A stretch of 53,861 bases of DNA, from assembly GCA_020860245.1 (NCBI GenBank), contig JAJBUQ010000029.1, forward strand, positions 1 through 53,861, in the 5' to 3' direction. This DNA is from Rikenellaceae bacterium (GTDB lineage: Bacteria; Bacteroidota; Bacteroidia; Bacteroidales; Rikenellaceae). Position numbers and translations under genes: made by a program. This document shows, piece after piece, positions 44,241 to 52,070 of the stretch. The notes under the pieces are model-generated. The model made no database searches and was not told where the DNA came from. It saw only the letters and a list, made by a program, of their open reading frames with translations. Numbering within the stretch: position 1 is the first letter of the stretch; each line of letters starts with the position of its first letter.

Positions 44241-44248
44241 TATTTTTG
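44241..44248 (+). promoter_or_regulatory. -7 element of the GNAT gene
   Basis: TATTTTTG matches TAnnTTTG. The in-frame TTG at 44246 lies inside it, so ATG 44267 is the start. Confidence 0.55.
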
Positions 44249-44266
44249 AAAAAATTTTTAATCCGT

Positions 44267-44764
44267 ATGATTAAAATAACAGATTTCGACGCAAAGTTAC
44301 ATACAAATTTTATAAAGGAAGTTTTCAAAGCCTCATTTCCCGAATATAATATTAATGAACTGGAACGGTGCCTCAAACTTACCGCGGAACAAATAGTAAA
44401 GTGCGTTATAGCGGAATACAACAATCGTCCTGCCGGATTTATGTTTTACCGTACATTCCCTGAATTCAGCTATTGCGAATATATAGGAGTCTCCGCAGAA
44501 TACCATAATAAGGGAATTGCTTCGGAAATTATAAGCGATGTCTGCAGCGACGGCAGGCAGTGGGTTTTCGAAGTGGAAAAAAATAAAGGCGGGCGGAGCA
44601 TCTTCAAAAAATTCGGCTACGTGGAGAATCCGTATAAATATGATATGCCCAGATCGGAAGAGATCAATCCCGGCGTAGAATATAAATTGTGGTCCAAATA
44701 TCCATTAAGTATCTTCGAATTCAACAAAATAACGGAGATACTCCTGACCGATTCAGATTTCTAA
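44267..44764 (+). CDS. GNAT family N-acetyltransferase
   Basis: The 165-residue acetyl-CoA-dependent acetyltransferase starts at ATG 44267. The N-terminal DAKLHTNFIKEVFKASFP fits the beta1-alpha1 region. FMFYRTFPEFSYCEYIGVSA is the beta4 strand, and EYHNKGIASEIISD is motif A with the R/Q-x-x-G-x-G/A pyrophosphate loop (here H-N-K-G-I-A). The C-terminal NKGGRSIFKKFGYVENP matches motif B, where family members often have an R-x-x-F-Y-x-x-x-G-F ending. The substrate is not predictable. It is divergent from the FemAB-type gene and convergent with DUF2156, which it nearly touches (2-bp gap). Confidence 0.88.
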   Translation: MIKITDFDAKLHTNFIKEVFKASFPEYNINELERCLKLTAEQIVKCVIAEYNNRPAGFMFYRTFPEFSYCEYIGVSAEYHNKGIASEIISDVCSDGRQWVFEVEKNKGGRSIFKKFGYVENPYKYDMPRSEEINPGVEYKLWSKYPLSIFEFNKITEILLTDSDF

Positions 44765-44766
44765 TA

Positions 44767-45630
44767 TTATATAAAGTACACATCGTATAATTCCAGAAGT
44801 TCGGAAGGATTATAGGAGAGTTTATTCCTACGGAGACCTTCGATACCGAGATCTTCCGCAAGATTAAAGTAGCGGTATTTTTTATACGTCTTAAAAAATT
44901 CCTGATATAAAATCGTAGCGACCCCTTTTTTAGTGTGGTCAGCTCTCAAAAAGAGTCCTGCAGCGGTCTCTCCGTCTCCGAGCATCGAGGTTATCAATAT
45001 TGCACTAATTTCTCCGTTTACACGAATAATTCCTCCGTCGAGATGGAGTCGGTCAAATTCATCCAATCCCAGTAACAGAGCCTCGTTATCTCCTTCAAAG
45101 CTCTCGTCACCCTCGAACCGAGCAGTAAATGCACGGCATTCCCAGATATTATGTCCGAATATTATTTCAAAGGACCAGTTATAATATTTCTTGACGTAAT
45201 TCACAAAATTTCTTTTAGACTGAAGATGCTTACCGCTGTAAGTTCTAAAGGAATCAGCTGTGTATAAATACTCGAAATTATTGCGGACGGGAACAGCATC
45301 GACCTTAAAACCCTTCCCTTCCAGTAGCATAATTTGATTTTTGACTAATTTATAGAGCTGCAGCGGAGTGTTTTTTTGCTCCGAATATCGAAGCAATTCC
45401 TTAATGGGCAGTGTAATATCATCGTATCCCACAGGGAAAAAAATACGCTCTCTATTACCCTCTCCGATTCTGAATATCAAAGCGTCGTCCACCAACGCAT
45501 ATTCAACATTCAATACATTTTTCCAAAGGTAAAAGGATTCAAAGCAGTTTATAAGCTGCTGAGAAGGATGTAGATTTATTTTTTCCCGGATTAACTCCGA
45601 ATCAGCTATATCTATTTTTTTAAAATCCAT
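44767..45630 (-). CDS. DUF2156 (phosphatidylglycerol lysyltransferase C-terminal-like) protein
   Basis: The 287-residue protein matches the DUF2156/GNAT-like soluble domain also found at the C-terminus of MprF. Markers are DFKKIDIADSELIREKINLH at the start, YLYTADSFRTYSGKHLQSKR (about 130-149), NFVNYVKK, and the C-terminal YFNLAEDLGIEGLRRNKLSY. There is no membrane domain, so it is a stand-alone soluble form common in Bacteroidetes, of unknown substrate. ATG 45630 is chosen because the upstream in-frame ATG at 45660 lies before the -7 element. It shares a convergent border with the GNAT gene. Confidence 0.88.
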   Translation of the reverse strand: MDFKKIDIADSELIREKINLHPSQQLINCFESFYLWKNVLNVEYALVDDALIFRIGEGNRERIFFPVGYDDITLPIKELLRYSEQKNTPLQLYKLVKNQIMLLEGKGFKVDAVPVRNNFEYLYTADSFRTYSGKHLQSKRNFVNYVKKYYNWSFEIIFGHNIWECRAFTARFEGDESFEGDNEALLLGLDEFDRLHLDGGIIRVNGEISAILITSMLGDGETAAGLFLRADHTKKGVATILYQEFFKTYKKYRYFNLAEDLGIEGLRRNKLSYNPSELLELYDVYFI

Positions 45631-45646
45631 CGATAATTCTCTTCTG

Positions 45647-45654
45647 CAAATATA
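45647..45654 (-). promoter_or_regulatory. -7 element of the DUF2156 gene
   Basis: On the minus strand this is TATATTTG, 16 bp before the ATG at 45630. Confidence 0.55.
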
Positions 45655-45667
45655 ATGCAACGAGAAA

Positions 45668-47305
45668 TTATCTCAACGGTTCGATATTAAAAAACTCTAC
45701 ATCTATCCACCCTCCGTCATTCGAAACACGCGGACGGTTGATGAACAGTCCTGTCTTGGCCCCTATCCATCTACCTTTATTCGCTGTAAATTCTTTACCT
45801 ATTTTTTTAAAGTTCTCTCCGTCCGTGCTGTAACTGAACAGACATTTACCACCCTCCGAGACTTCAGCCCTCAGCCACACCGTCGAAGAGGGTAATTTAC
45901 GAGATTCGTTGGATTTTTCTTTCCTTTTTTCTTCCGCACCATAACACTCGATCTGAGAGATCGTTATTCCTCTCGATGTATTATCGAGCGCTATCATCGC
46001 ATAATCCAATCCAAAAATTATAAAACCGGCCCTCTCGCCAATGTTTCTTTCGTTAGGATGGAATGTTAATTTTGTAGTCACTGAAAACTCTTCTGCCGGG
46101 AATTTCTGTAAAAGCAGATTAGGTGTGTCGAAAATATTACCATATCGTATCTCATCCGGCTGAACCACAGAGAACATTCTCAACACCCCTTTCTCTCCGG
46201 CAAAATAAGCCCAATGAACCTCCGGATTAGCATGCCATTGCCACTGTAATCCGAGTTCTTTTTTATTAAAGTCGTCGCTCTCCTGAGGAGTAGCGATAGG
46301 ATAATTTTTTTTAATATGTGGTTTTTGCCATGTGAGAACAGGTTCTCCACAACCGTTCTCGTCGTGATTGGTACCTATATACGGCCAATCGTTCTTCCAG
46401 GTCATCGGCTGTAAGTGAACTATACGTCCGTACGCATCTTTATCTTGAAAATGAAGGAACCAATCCTCTCCACTCTTCGTCGTAACCCATGCCCCCTGAT
46501 GCGGTCCGTTTACAGGAGTACTGCCTTGAGCCAGCACCGTTCTATATTCGTAAGGACCATAAATATCCTTAGAACGCATGGCAAGCTGCCAATCATCTCT
46601 CACACCTCCGGCAGGGGCGAAAATGTAATAGTATCCGTTTCTTTTGTAAAATTTAGGTCCTTCTATCGTTTCGTTATCGTCATGTCCGTCGAAAACGACA
46701 CGTTCGTCACCCTTCACCGCCGTTCCGCATTTCTCCATCTCCTGAACTATCAGAAGACTCTTCATCGTGGCACGGCTTCCGGCTATTCCATGAATTATAT
46801 AAGCTTTTCCATCTTCGTCCCACAAAGGGCACGGATCTATAAGCCCCTCACCGGATTTAACCAACAATGGCTCTGACCACTCACCAAGAGGATCCTTAGT
46901 GCAAACCATATAAATTCCGTAATCCGGATCACCGTAATAAATATAGAAATATCCATTGTTGTATCTGATACTGGGAGCCCATACTCCACATCCATGTCGA
47001 GGTTTATTGTAAATATCGTAGGGAGGAAGTTTTTTTTAAGCATAATTAACAATCTTCCAGTTCACGAGATCTTTGGAATGAAGTATGGGTAAGCCGGGTA
47101 TGCAGTTAAAACTGGATGCGGTCATATAAAAATCTGTTCCGACACGACATATGTCCGGATCCGAATAATCGGCATGGATAATGGGATTAGTATAAGTTCC
47201 GTCGCCATTATCAGCAACCCACACTTTGGATACATAATCCTGGGATGGACTGGAGATACATAAGCATAGTCCTATAAGTACATACAAAAGTTTAATAATT
47301 TTCAT
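45668..47305 (-). pseudogene. GH43 glycoside hydrolase interrupted by one in-frame stop codon
   Basis: The gene encodes a GH43 beta-xylosidase/alpha-L-arabinofuranosidase-type enzyme with a signal peptide (about 1-21). Codons 1-89 carry TNPIIHADYSDPDICRVGTD (catalytic base Asp region, D49) and DLVNWKIVNYA. Codon 90 is TAA (47036-47038), and the same frame then continues KKLPPYDIYNKPRHGCGVWA to MVCTKDPLGEWSEP and on to 45668, a total of 545 codons. Relatives have Leu at this point (ALxKLPP), so one T-to-A change (TTA to TAA) explains the break. The second part has DGHDDNETIEGPKFYKRNGYYY (acid Glu) and a C-terminal beta-sandwich of the GH43_C2/DUF1349 type. Unless the stop is suppressed, the enzyme is dead. 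Confidence 0.85.
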
Positions 47306-47329
47306 GGGTCGATAGTAGTTTTATTTCTC

Positions 47330-47337
47330 CAAATTTA
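47330..47337 (-). promoter_or_regulatory. -7 element of the GH43 gene
   Basis: The minus strand reads TAAATTTG (fits TAnnTTTG), 24 bp before the ATG at 47305. The promoter appears intact despite the broken gene. Confidence 0.5.
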
Positions 47338-47356
47338 GATACATTATAAAAAAAAA

Positions 47357-47385
47357 GCGATTAAAGTAAGATTAACTTTAATCGC
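47357..47385 (-). terminator. Terminator of the OmpP1/FadL-like gene
   Basis: GCGATTAAAGT pairs with ACTTTAATCGC over a 7-nt loop; on the minus strand it is followed by nine T residues. It lies 27 bp past the stop at 47412. Confidence 0.85.
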
Positions 47386-47411
47386 CCAAGTACTACTAAT
47401 TAAATAACTAT

Positions 47412-48962
47412 TTAAAATCTGACGCTTGCTGTCAATGTAAAATTATTTCTATTATTAGTTGTTTTATAAATTCCGGACTGATAATATCCTCCGTTATAGA
47501 ACTGCCGCGGAATCTCCTTGCGGTCCATGTAAATATAGGCAACGTCGAAGCTCCATCCTCCTGTTCTGTAACCGAGACCTAAAGAATAATTGGAACTCTT
47601 CCCATAATCCTGATCCTCGCTATGTTCGTACACGCTGTCATAATAAGCGTAACCGAGTCTTAAGAATACATTAGGTGTCAGTATAGCTTCCGCTCCCACA
47701 CGGATGTTATTTGCCGGTTTATAAATAGCCTCAACATCCCTACTTATATAATAATCCTCGTTATTCCATCCCGAATCGAAGAATTTCATCTTATTATACC
47801 ACACCCGTTCATAATCGAGCGATATGACACCCAACGGTCCGAGTGTCTGTGAATTTATCATGTAGGATATACCGGCAAGGAATCTTGTGGGAGTTTGAAT
47901 ATTGTAGCTTATCCGGTTGCCTGTCTCTACTCCGTCGTATACAGCCTGCCCGTTATTATAGTCGTTAAAATAACTGTACATATCCGCATAATAATACTCG
48001 TCCATTGCAATGTACGTAGGAGTATGTACCGCAAGACTGAACCTCAATTGTTCGATAGGGCGGACAATTACACCAAATTTAAAATTCCATGCGGTACCGT
48101 CCTGTTTCAGATTCTGAACATACCTGAAGTGATTGAGACCGTATCCGGAATTATTCTCAGGTGTCTCCTGATAACTTAAAGTCTCGTGATAGGAGATATC
48201 CTGAATACCGAATCCGAATCCCATATACAGTACGTTAAGGAAGTTCATACCTGCGGAGATATCGTACTGCCCTATACTTCCCGATGTGGTGCTCGTTAAA
48301 CGCGAACTGAACACCGCATTATCCGGATCGAAAAGATCCTTTGTAAAATATGTATTATCGTCGAAGTCGTAATCCAGCAGGAACGTATTATATGCAAGGA
48401 TTGCATCCCATAGTCCCTGATTGGATCCAGTGTATCTTAAGGGTGAGTCGGGCGAAGGTATTATACCGCTATTGGCGATCTTCTCTCCGAAGTAATCTAT
48501 CATGGAGGTCCTCGATCTTCCTATGACCGAAGTATTCGAATTAAAATCAGCCAGTTTGGAATATCCGAAACCGAAAGAAAAACTCGTTACAGCCCTCGTG
48601 CCGTTATAAACATTAAATACTCCGCCAAAATTATTTAGTCCGAATTTCGTTTTATTCGCATTAGCACCGAAATTCCCCAATTCATCGACATTGGTGGTCT
48701 TAGCCTTATTCACAGTAAGATTAGGAGTAATCGAAATCTCGGAACGCCTGTACATGCCTAATCCGGCAGGATTTATCACCATAGAGGAGAAGTCTGCACC
48801 CAGCGAGGAGAACGCTCCGCCCATTGCAGCAGATCTCGCAGTTCCTAAACTATAATTATACTGGGAGAACCTTAACAGATCCTCATGCCCTTGAGCGGAG
48901 GCTGACGCAAAGGTCAATACTGCGGCTCCGGCTGCCAAAAAAGATTTTATTATCTTATTCAT
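47412..48962 (-). CDS. OmpP1/FadL/TodX-type outer membrane beta-barrel protein
   Basis: The 516-residue outer membrane protein has a signal peptide (about 1-23, ending ASAQ), then YNYSLGTARSAAMGGAFSSL and GADFSSMVINPAGLGMYRRSE, the N-terminal hatch and first strand typical of FadL-like porins of Bacteroidetes. The body alternates aromatic and polar strands, and the last strand ends with Phe (FTLTASVRF), the outer membrane insertion signal. Family members import hydrophobic compounds or take part in outer membrane lipid homeostasis; the Bacteroidetes branch is poorly known. A terminator follows. The Ser-rich repeat protein is upstream on the same strand with a 36-bp gap, so the two are probably co-transcribed. 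Confidence 0.85.
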   Translation of the reverse strand: MNKIIKSFLAAGAAVLTFASASAQGHEDLLRFSQYNYSLGTARSAAMGGAFSSLGADFSSMVINPAGLGMYRRSEISITPNLTVNKAKTTNVDELGNFGANANKTKFGLNNFGGVFNVYNGTRAVTSFSFGFGYSKLADFNSNTSVIGRSRTSMIDYFGEKIANSGIIPSPDSPLRYTGSNQGLWDAILAYNTFLLDYDFDDNTYFTKDLFDPDNAVFSSRLTSTTSGSIGQYDISAGMNFLNVLYMGFGFGIQDISYHETLSYQETPENNSGYGLNHFRYVQNLKQDGTAWNFKFGVIVRPIEQLRFSLAVHTPTYIAMDEYYYADMYSYFNDYNNGQAVYDGVETGNRISYNIQTPTRFLAGISYMINSQTLGPLGVISLDYERVWYNKMKFFDSGWNNEDYYISRDVEAIYKPANNIRVGAEAILTPNVFLRLGYAYYDSVYEHSEDQDYGKSSNYSLGLGYRTGGWSFDVAYIYMDRKEIPRQFYNGGYYQSGIYKTTNNRNNFTLTASVRF

Positions 48963-48998
48963 AATATACTAATAATTTTCTATATAATCCGACAAATT

Positions 48999-50339
48999 CT
49001 ATCTTCTCTGATAGCCCGAACTTCCACTTGAAGAAGAGCCTCCGCTGCTTCTGGAAGCCCCTGACGATGAACTTGCCCCACTCGAGGAAGGGATAGAGGA
49101 TGAGCTGCCGGTGCTGTATGAAGAGGATGAAGAACTCGACGAAGGTGTATATGTAGGCGTAGTACTTGCAGGTCTCCTATTGTACGAAGCAGGGGATGGA
49201 GAAGAACTCTTGATCGCCTCTTCCCGCGTAACGATACTCTGTTCCGCTCTTCGCTGATAATTAGCACTGCCTGAAGAACTACCCGAACTATTAGCAGACG
49301 AATTTACTCCGGTACCGGAAGATGTAGAACTTCTTCGTTGGTAAGTAGTTCCGGAGCCGTTACTATTGGAGGAGCCTGACGGAAGTGATACCGAAGAACC
49401 CGAACCTCTACGCTCATAAGCAGTTCCGGAAGAACTCTGCGATTGCGAAGGTAATGCTGAACCATTCGATGTCTCGCCCCTCCTTCTATATGCGGTCGTG
49501 CCCCCTGCCGAATTAACGACATTACGATCTCCCGCCACCGCAGATCCCATAGACGGCCTTCTGTTCGTATTTACCACATTCCTGTTAGTATATCTGTTTC
49601 CCCCGCCTATGTGTCCGCCACCGCCATAATAAGGATGATTCCACCAACGGTCGTAATACCAATGATGATGCCAGTATAAACTTCCATAGTATCCATGCCA
49701 TCCCCAACCCAGGTAGCCTCTGAATCTCGGACCGTAATCCCACCAATAGAACGGATCGTATCTCCAATGGTACATACCCGCATAGTACGCAGGATGATCG
49801 TACCACACCCAATAAGGAGAATACCACGACGAGTAGCCTATATTCAAATTGACTGTAACGGGAGAGCCCCAAGTTCCGAATAGGGAAGTAATATAACGCG
49901 GCTCCAACCATACCTCGTCTCCCACAATTATAACATTATAATCGCTAAGATGGTCTGTCGAAGCGATCTGCCATTCGGCATCATCGTCAAAATACTTATA
50001 ATAGCTGCTTGGCTTCGTATACGTTAAAGACTCAAAGCCTCTCAATCTGCGTGTATAAGAATCCTGATAGGTAGTAGATACAGGAATCGCTTCCCCATAA
50101 TAAAATCCATCTTCTCCTGCCGCTTCGATATCTCTCAATGCAGCACGTTCTCTTATAGCGGCAAGTTCAGCAACTCTCTGCTGCTCCTCTTCCACTAAGG
50201 TTTTAATGTCATGAGTATTATACAGATCATCCACTACACTGCTTCTGCTTTGAGCTGAAACAGTCGTAATGGCCAGTATTACGGCAGCAAGCAGCAAAGT
50301 CTGCCGTAAATTCGAAATATTTATACGCCAACTTTTCAT
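48999..50339 (-). CDS. Exported Tyr/Trp- and Ser-rich repeat protein of unknown function
   Basis: The 446-residue protein has a signal peptide (about 1-30, ending VSAQ). Residues 30-150 contain a helix and a domain with TYTKPSSYYKYFDDDAEWQI and NVIIVGDEVWLEPRYITS. Residues 165-245 are extremely rich in Tyr, Trp, His and Gly (SSWYSPYWVWYDHPAYYAG and on). Residues 280-446 are a low-complexity Ser/Gly tail with six Y-x-R-R units, the last forming the exact C-terminus. Bacteroidetes genomes hold similar Trp/Tyr-rich exported proteins of unknown role; I do not know an activity. It precedes the FadL-like gene by 36 bp on the same strand, so the pair may work together at the outer membrane. Confidence 0.75.
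   Translation of the reverse strand: MKSWRINISNLRQTLLLAAVILAITTVSAQSRSSVVDDLYNTHDIKTLVEEEQQRVAELAAIRERAALRDIEAAGEDGFYYGEAIPVSTTYQDSYTRRLRGFESLTYTKPSSYYKYFDDDAEWQIASTDHLSDYNVIIVGDEVWLEPRYITSLFGTWGSPVTVNLNIGYSSWYSPYWVWYDHPAYYAGMYHWRYDPFYWWDYGPRFRGYLGWGWHGYYGSLYWHHHWYYDRWWNHPYYGGGGHIGGGNRYTNRNVVNTNRRPSMGSAVAGDRNVVNSAGGTTAYRRRGETSNGSALPSQSQSSSGTAYERRGSGSSVSLPSGSSNSNGSGTTYQRRSSTSSGTGVNSSANSSGSSSGSANYQRRAEQSIVTREEAIKSSSPSPASYNRRPASTTPTYTPSSSSSSSSYSTGSSSSIPSSSGASSSSGASRSSGGSSSSGSSGYQRR
49002..49490 (-). repeat. Degenerate repeat region, period about 25 codons, each unit with Y-x-R-R
   Basis: Y-x-R-R occurs at residues 284, 308, 333, 361, 386 and 443, spaced 24, 25, 28, 25 and 57. The linkers are Ser/Gly-rich. 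The last unit is the C-terminus. Confidence 0.7.
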
Positions 50340-50481
50340 AGCTTTATTCTTTACTTTATATATTAATTTATAATAACAACGAAAATCATACCTCGAAAGT
50401 TACGTCACGGAATCGATTTCTACAAAAAAAATTAATTCTATGATAATTAATGATGCAGAAAAAACAATTTTAGTTGCATCG

Positions 50482-50513
50482 TTTGCCCGTTAAGCCAAAA
50501 AAAATTAGCTTTG
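50482..50513 (+). promoter_or_regulatory. Bacteroidetes promoter of proS
   Basis: TTTG (50482-50485) and TAGCTTTG (50506-50513) are separated by 20 bp, matching the -33/-7 consensus. The transcript would begin about 10-15 nt before the ATG at 50534. This is the best promoter in the window. Confidence 0.8.
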
Positions 50514-50533
50514 CATGTTTTAATAAAAAACCT

Positions 50534-52018
50534 ATGGCAAAAGAACTTAAGGAAGTCATAAATAAAGAGGAAAATTACTCGCAGTGGTATAATAATCTGG
50601 TTATAAAGGCCGGATTGGCTGAAAATTCGGCAGTAAGGGGATGTATGGTAATCAAACCTTACGGCTATGCGATATGGGAGAAGATGCAGGCTGCACTCGA
50701 TAAAATGTTTAAAGATACGGGGCATGTGAACGCATACTTCCCTTTATTCATTCCTAAATCTTTTTTCAGCAAGGAGGCAAGTCATGTAGATGGTTTTGCC
50801 AAAGAGTGTGCTGTTGTAACCCATTACCGTCTTAAAAACGATCCGGATGGTAATGGTGTAATCGTAGACGACGATGCCAGACTCGAAGAGGAGCTTATCG
50901 TCAGACCAACGTCGGAGACCATAATCTGGAATACTTATAAAAACTGGATACAATCTTACAGGGATCTCCCTATTCTGTGCAACCAATGGGCGAATGTCGT
51001 GCGTTGGGAGATGAGAACAAGACTCTTCCTCCGGACGGCTGAATTCCTCTGGCAGGAAGGACATACCGCGCATGCGACTAAAGAGGAAGCACTGGAGGAG
51101 ACCCGCAAGATGATAGGTGTATATGCAGACTTCGCAGAGAACTGGATGGGGGTACCGGTAATTATTGGTCGTAAATCTGACAGCGAACGTTTTGCAGGGG
51201 CAGAGGACACATTGACCATCGAAGCGTTGATGCAGGACGGGAAGGCCCTTCAATCGGGGACATCGCACTTCCTCGGACAGAATTTCGCCAAGGCGTTCGA
51301 CGTGCAGTTTGCCAATAAAGAGGGTAAACTTGACTATGTATGGGCGACATCATGGGGAGTATCCACCAGACTCATGGGAGCGCTGATAATGGCTCATTCC
51401 GATAACAACGGCCTTGTCCTTCCTCCTAAACTCGCTCCTATACAGGTCGTTCTAATCCCTATATACAAAGGAGAGAAAGAACTTGCCGAAGTAACGGCCA
51501 AGCTTAAAGATATCGCTGAGAATTTGAAAAAACTCGGTATAAGTGTCAAGATAGACGACAGGGACAACGTACGTTCCGGATTCAAATTTGCGGAGTACGA
51601 ATTGAAGGGCGTCCCTATCCGAATAGTCATGGGACCGAGAGATCTCCATAACGGTACTGTGGAGATAGCAAGAAGAGATACCTTAACTAAAGAATCTGTA
51701 AGTCAGGAAGGATTGCCGGAACGCATCTTAAATCTCCTTGACGAGATACAGGCAAATATATTCGAGAAGGCCTTGAAGTTCCGGGAAGAGATGACAACTA
51801 AAGTTGACACTTACGAAGAGTTCAAGGAAGTTCTCGAAAATAAAGGAGGGTTTATTTTGGCTCATTGGGATGGAACTCCGGAGACAGAGGAACGGATCAA
51901 GAATGAGACCAAGGCAACGATCAGGTGTATTCCCCTCGACGCTCCGGAAGAAGATGGCAAATGTATTATATCCGGAAAACCATCCAAACGCAGGGTATTA
52001 TTTGCTAAATCGTATTAA
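50534..52018 (+). CDS. proS: Prolyl-tRNA synthetase (short, archaeal/eukaryotic-type)
   Basis: The enzyme charges tRNA-Pro. From ATG 50534 it has 494 residues, the length of the archaeal-like class without the bacterial insertion domain. Class II motif 1 lies around [18 protein letters not shown], motif 2 in [30 protein letters not shown], and motif 3 in [21 protein letters not shown]. An anticodon-binding domain follows ([20 protein letters not shown]) with a zinc-like C-terminal extension ending in KSY. In-frame codons upstream lie before the promoter's -7 element and are not used. It is a single-gene unit with a strong promoter and terminator. Confidence 0.96.
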   Translation: MAKELKEVINKEENYSQWYNNLVIKAGLAENSAVRGCMVIKPYGYAIWEKMQAALDKMFKDTGHVNAYFPLFIPKSFFSKEASHVDGFAKECAVVTHYRLKNDPDGNGVIVDDDARLEEELIVRPTSETIIWNTYKNWIQSYRDLPILCNQWANVVRWEMRTRLFLRTAEFLWQEGHTAHATKEEALEETRKMIGVYADFAENWMGVPVIIGRKSDSERFAGAEDTLTIEALMQDGKALQSGTSHFLGQNFAKAFDVQFANKEGKLDYVWATSWGVSTRLMGALIMAHSDNNGLVLPPKLAPIQVVLIPIYKGEKELAEVTAKLKDIAENLKKLGISVKIDDRDNVRSGFKFAEYELKGVPIRIVMGPRDLHNGTVEIARRDTLTKESVSQEGLPERILNLLDEIQANIFEKALKFREEMTTKVDTYEEFKEVLENKGGFILAHWDGTPETEERIKNETKATIRCIPLDAPEEDGKCIISGKPSKRRVLFAKSY

Positions 52019-52020
52019 TA

Positions 52021-52047
52021 AAAATCCGGAGAGATACTCCGGATTTT
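52021..52047 (+). terminator. Terminator of proS, possibly bidirectional
   Basis: AAAATCCGGAG pairs with CTCCGGATTTT over a 5-nt loop with T tracts. It also lies at the end of the convergent MutS-like gene (stop at 52071). Confidence 0.85.
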
Positions 52048-52070
52048 TATTTTTCAGATGTCCGGTCTAA

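Noticed and set aside
46837-47052. 71-codon minus-strand frame across the GH43 stop
   Set aside because: It is a shadow; the true GH43 frame continues across the TAA without a frame change.
48980-49267. Arg/Leu/His-rich minus-strand frame in the Ser-rich gene
   Set aside because: Shadow frame of Ser/Gly codon repeats.
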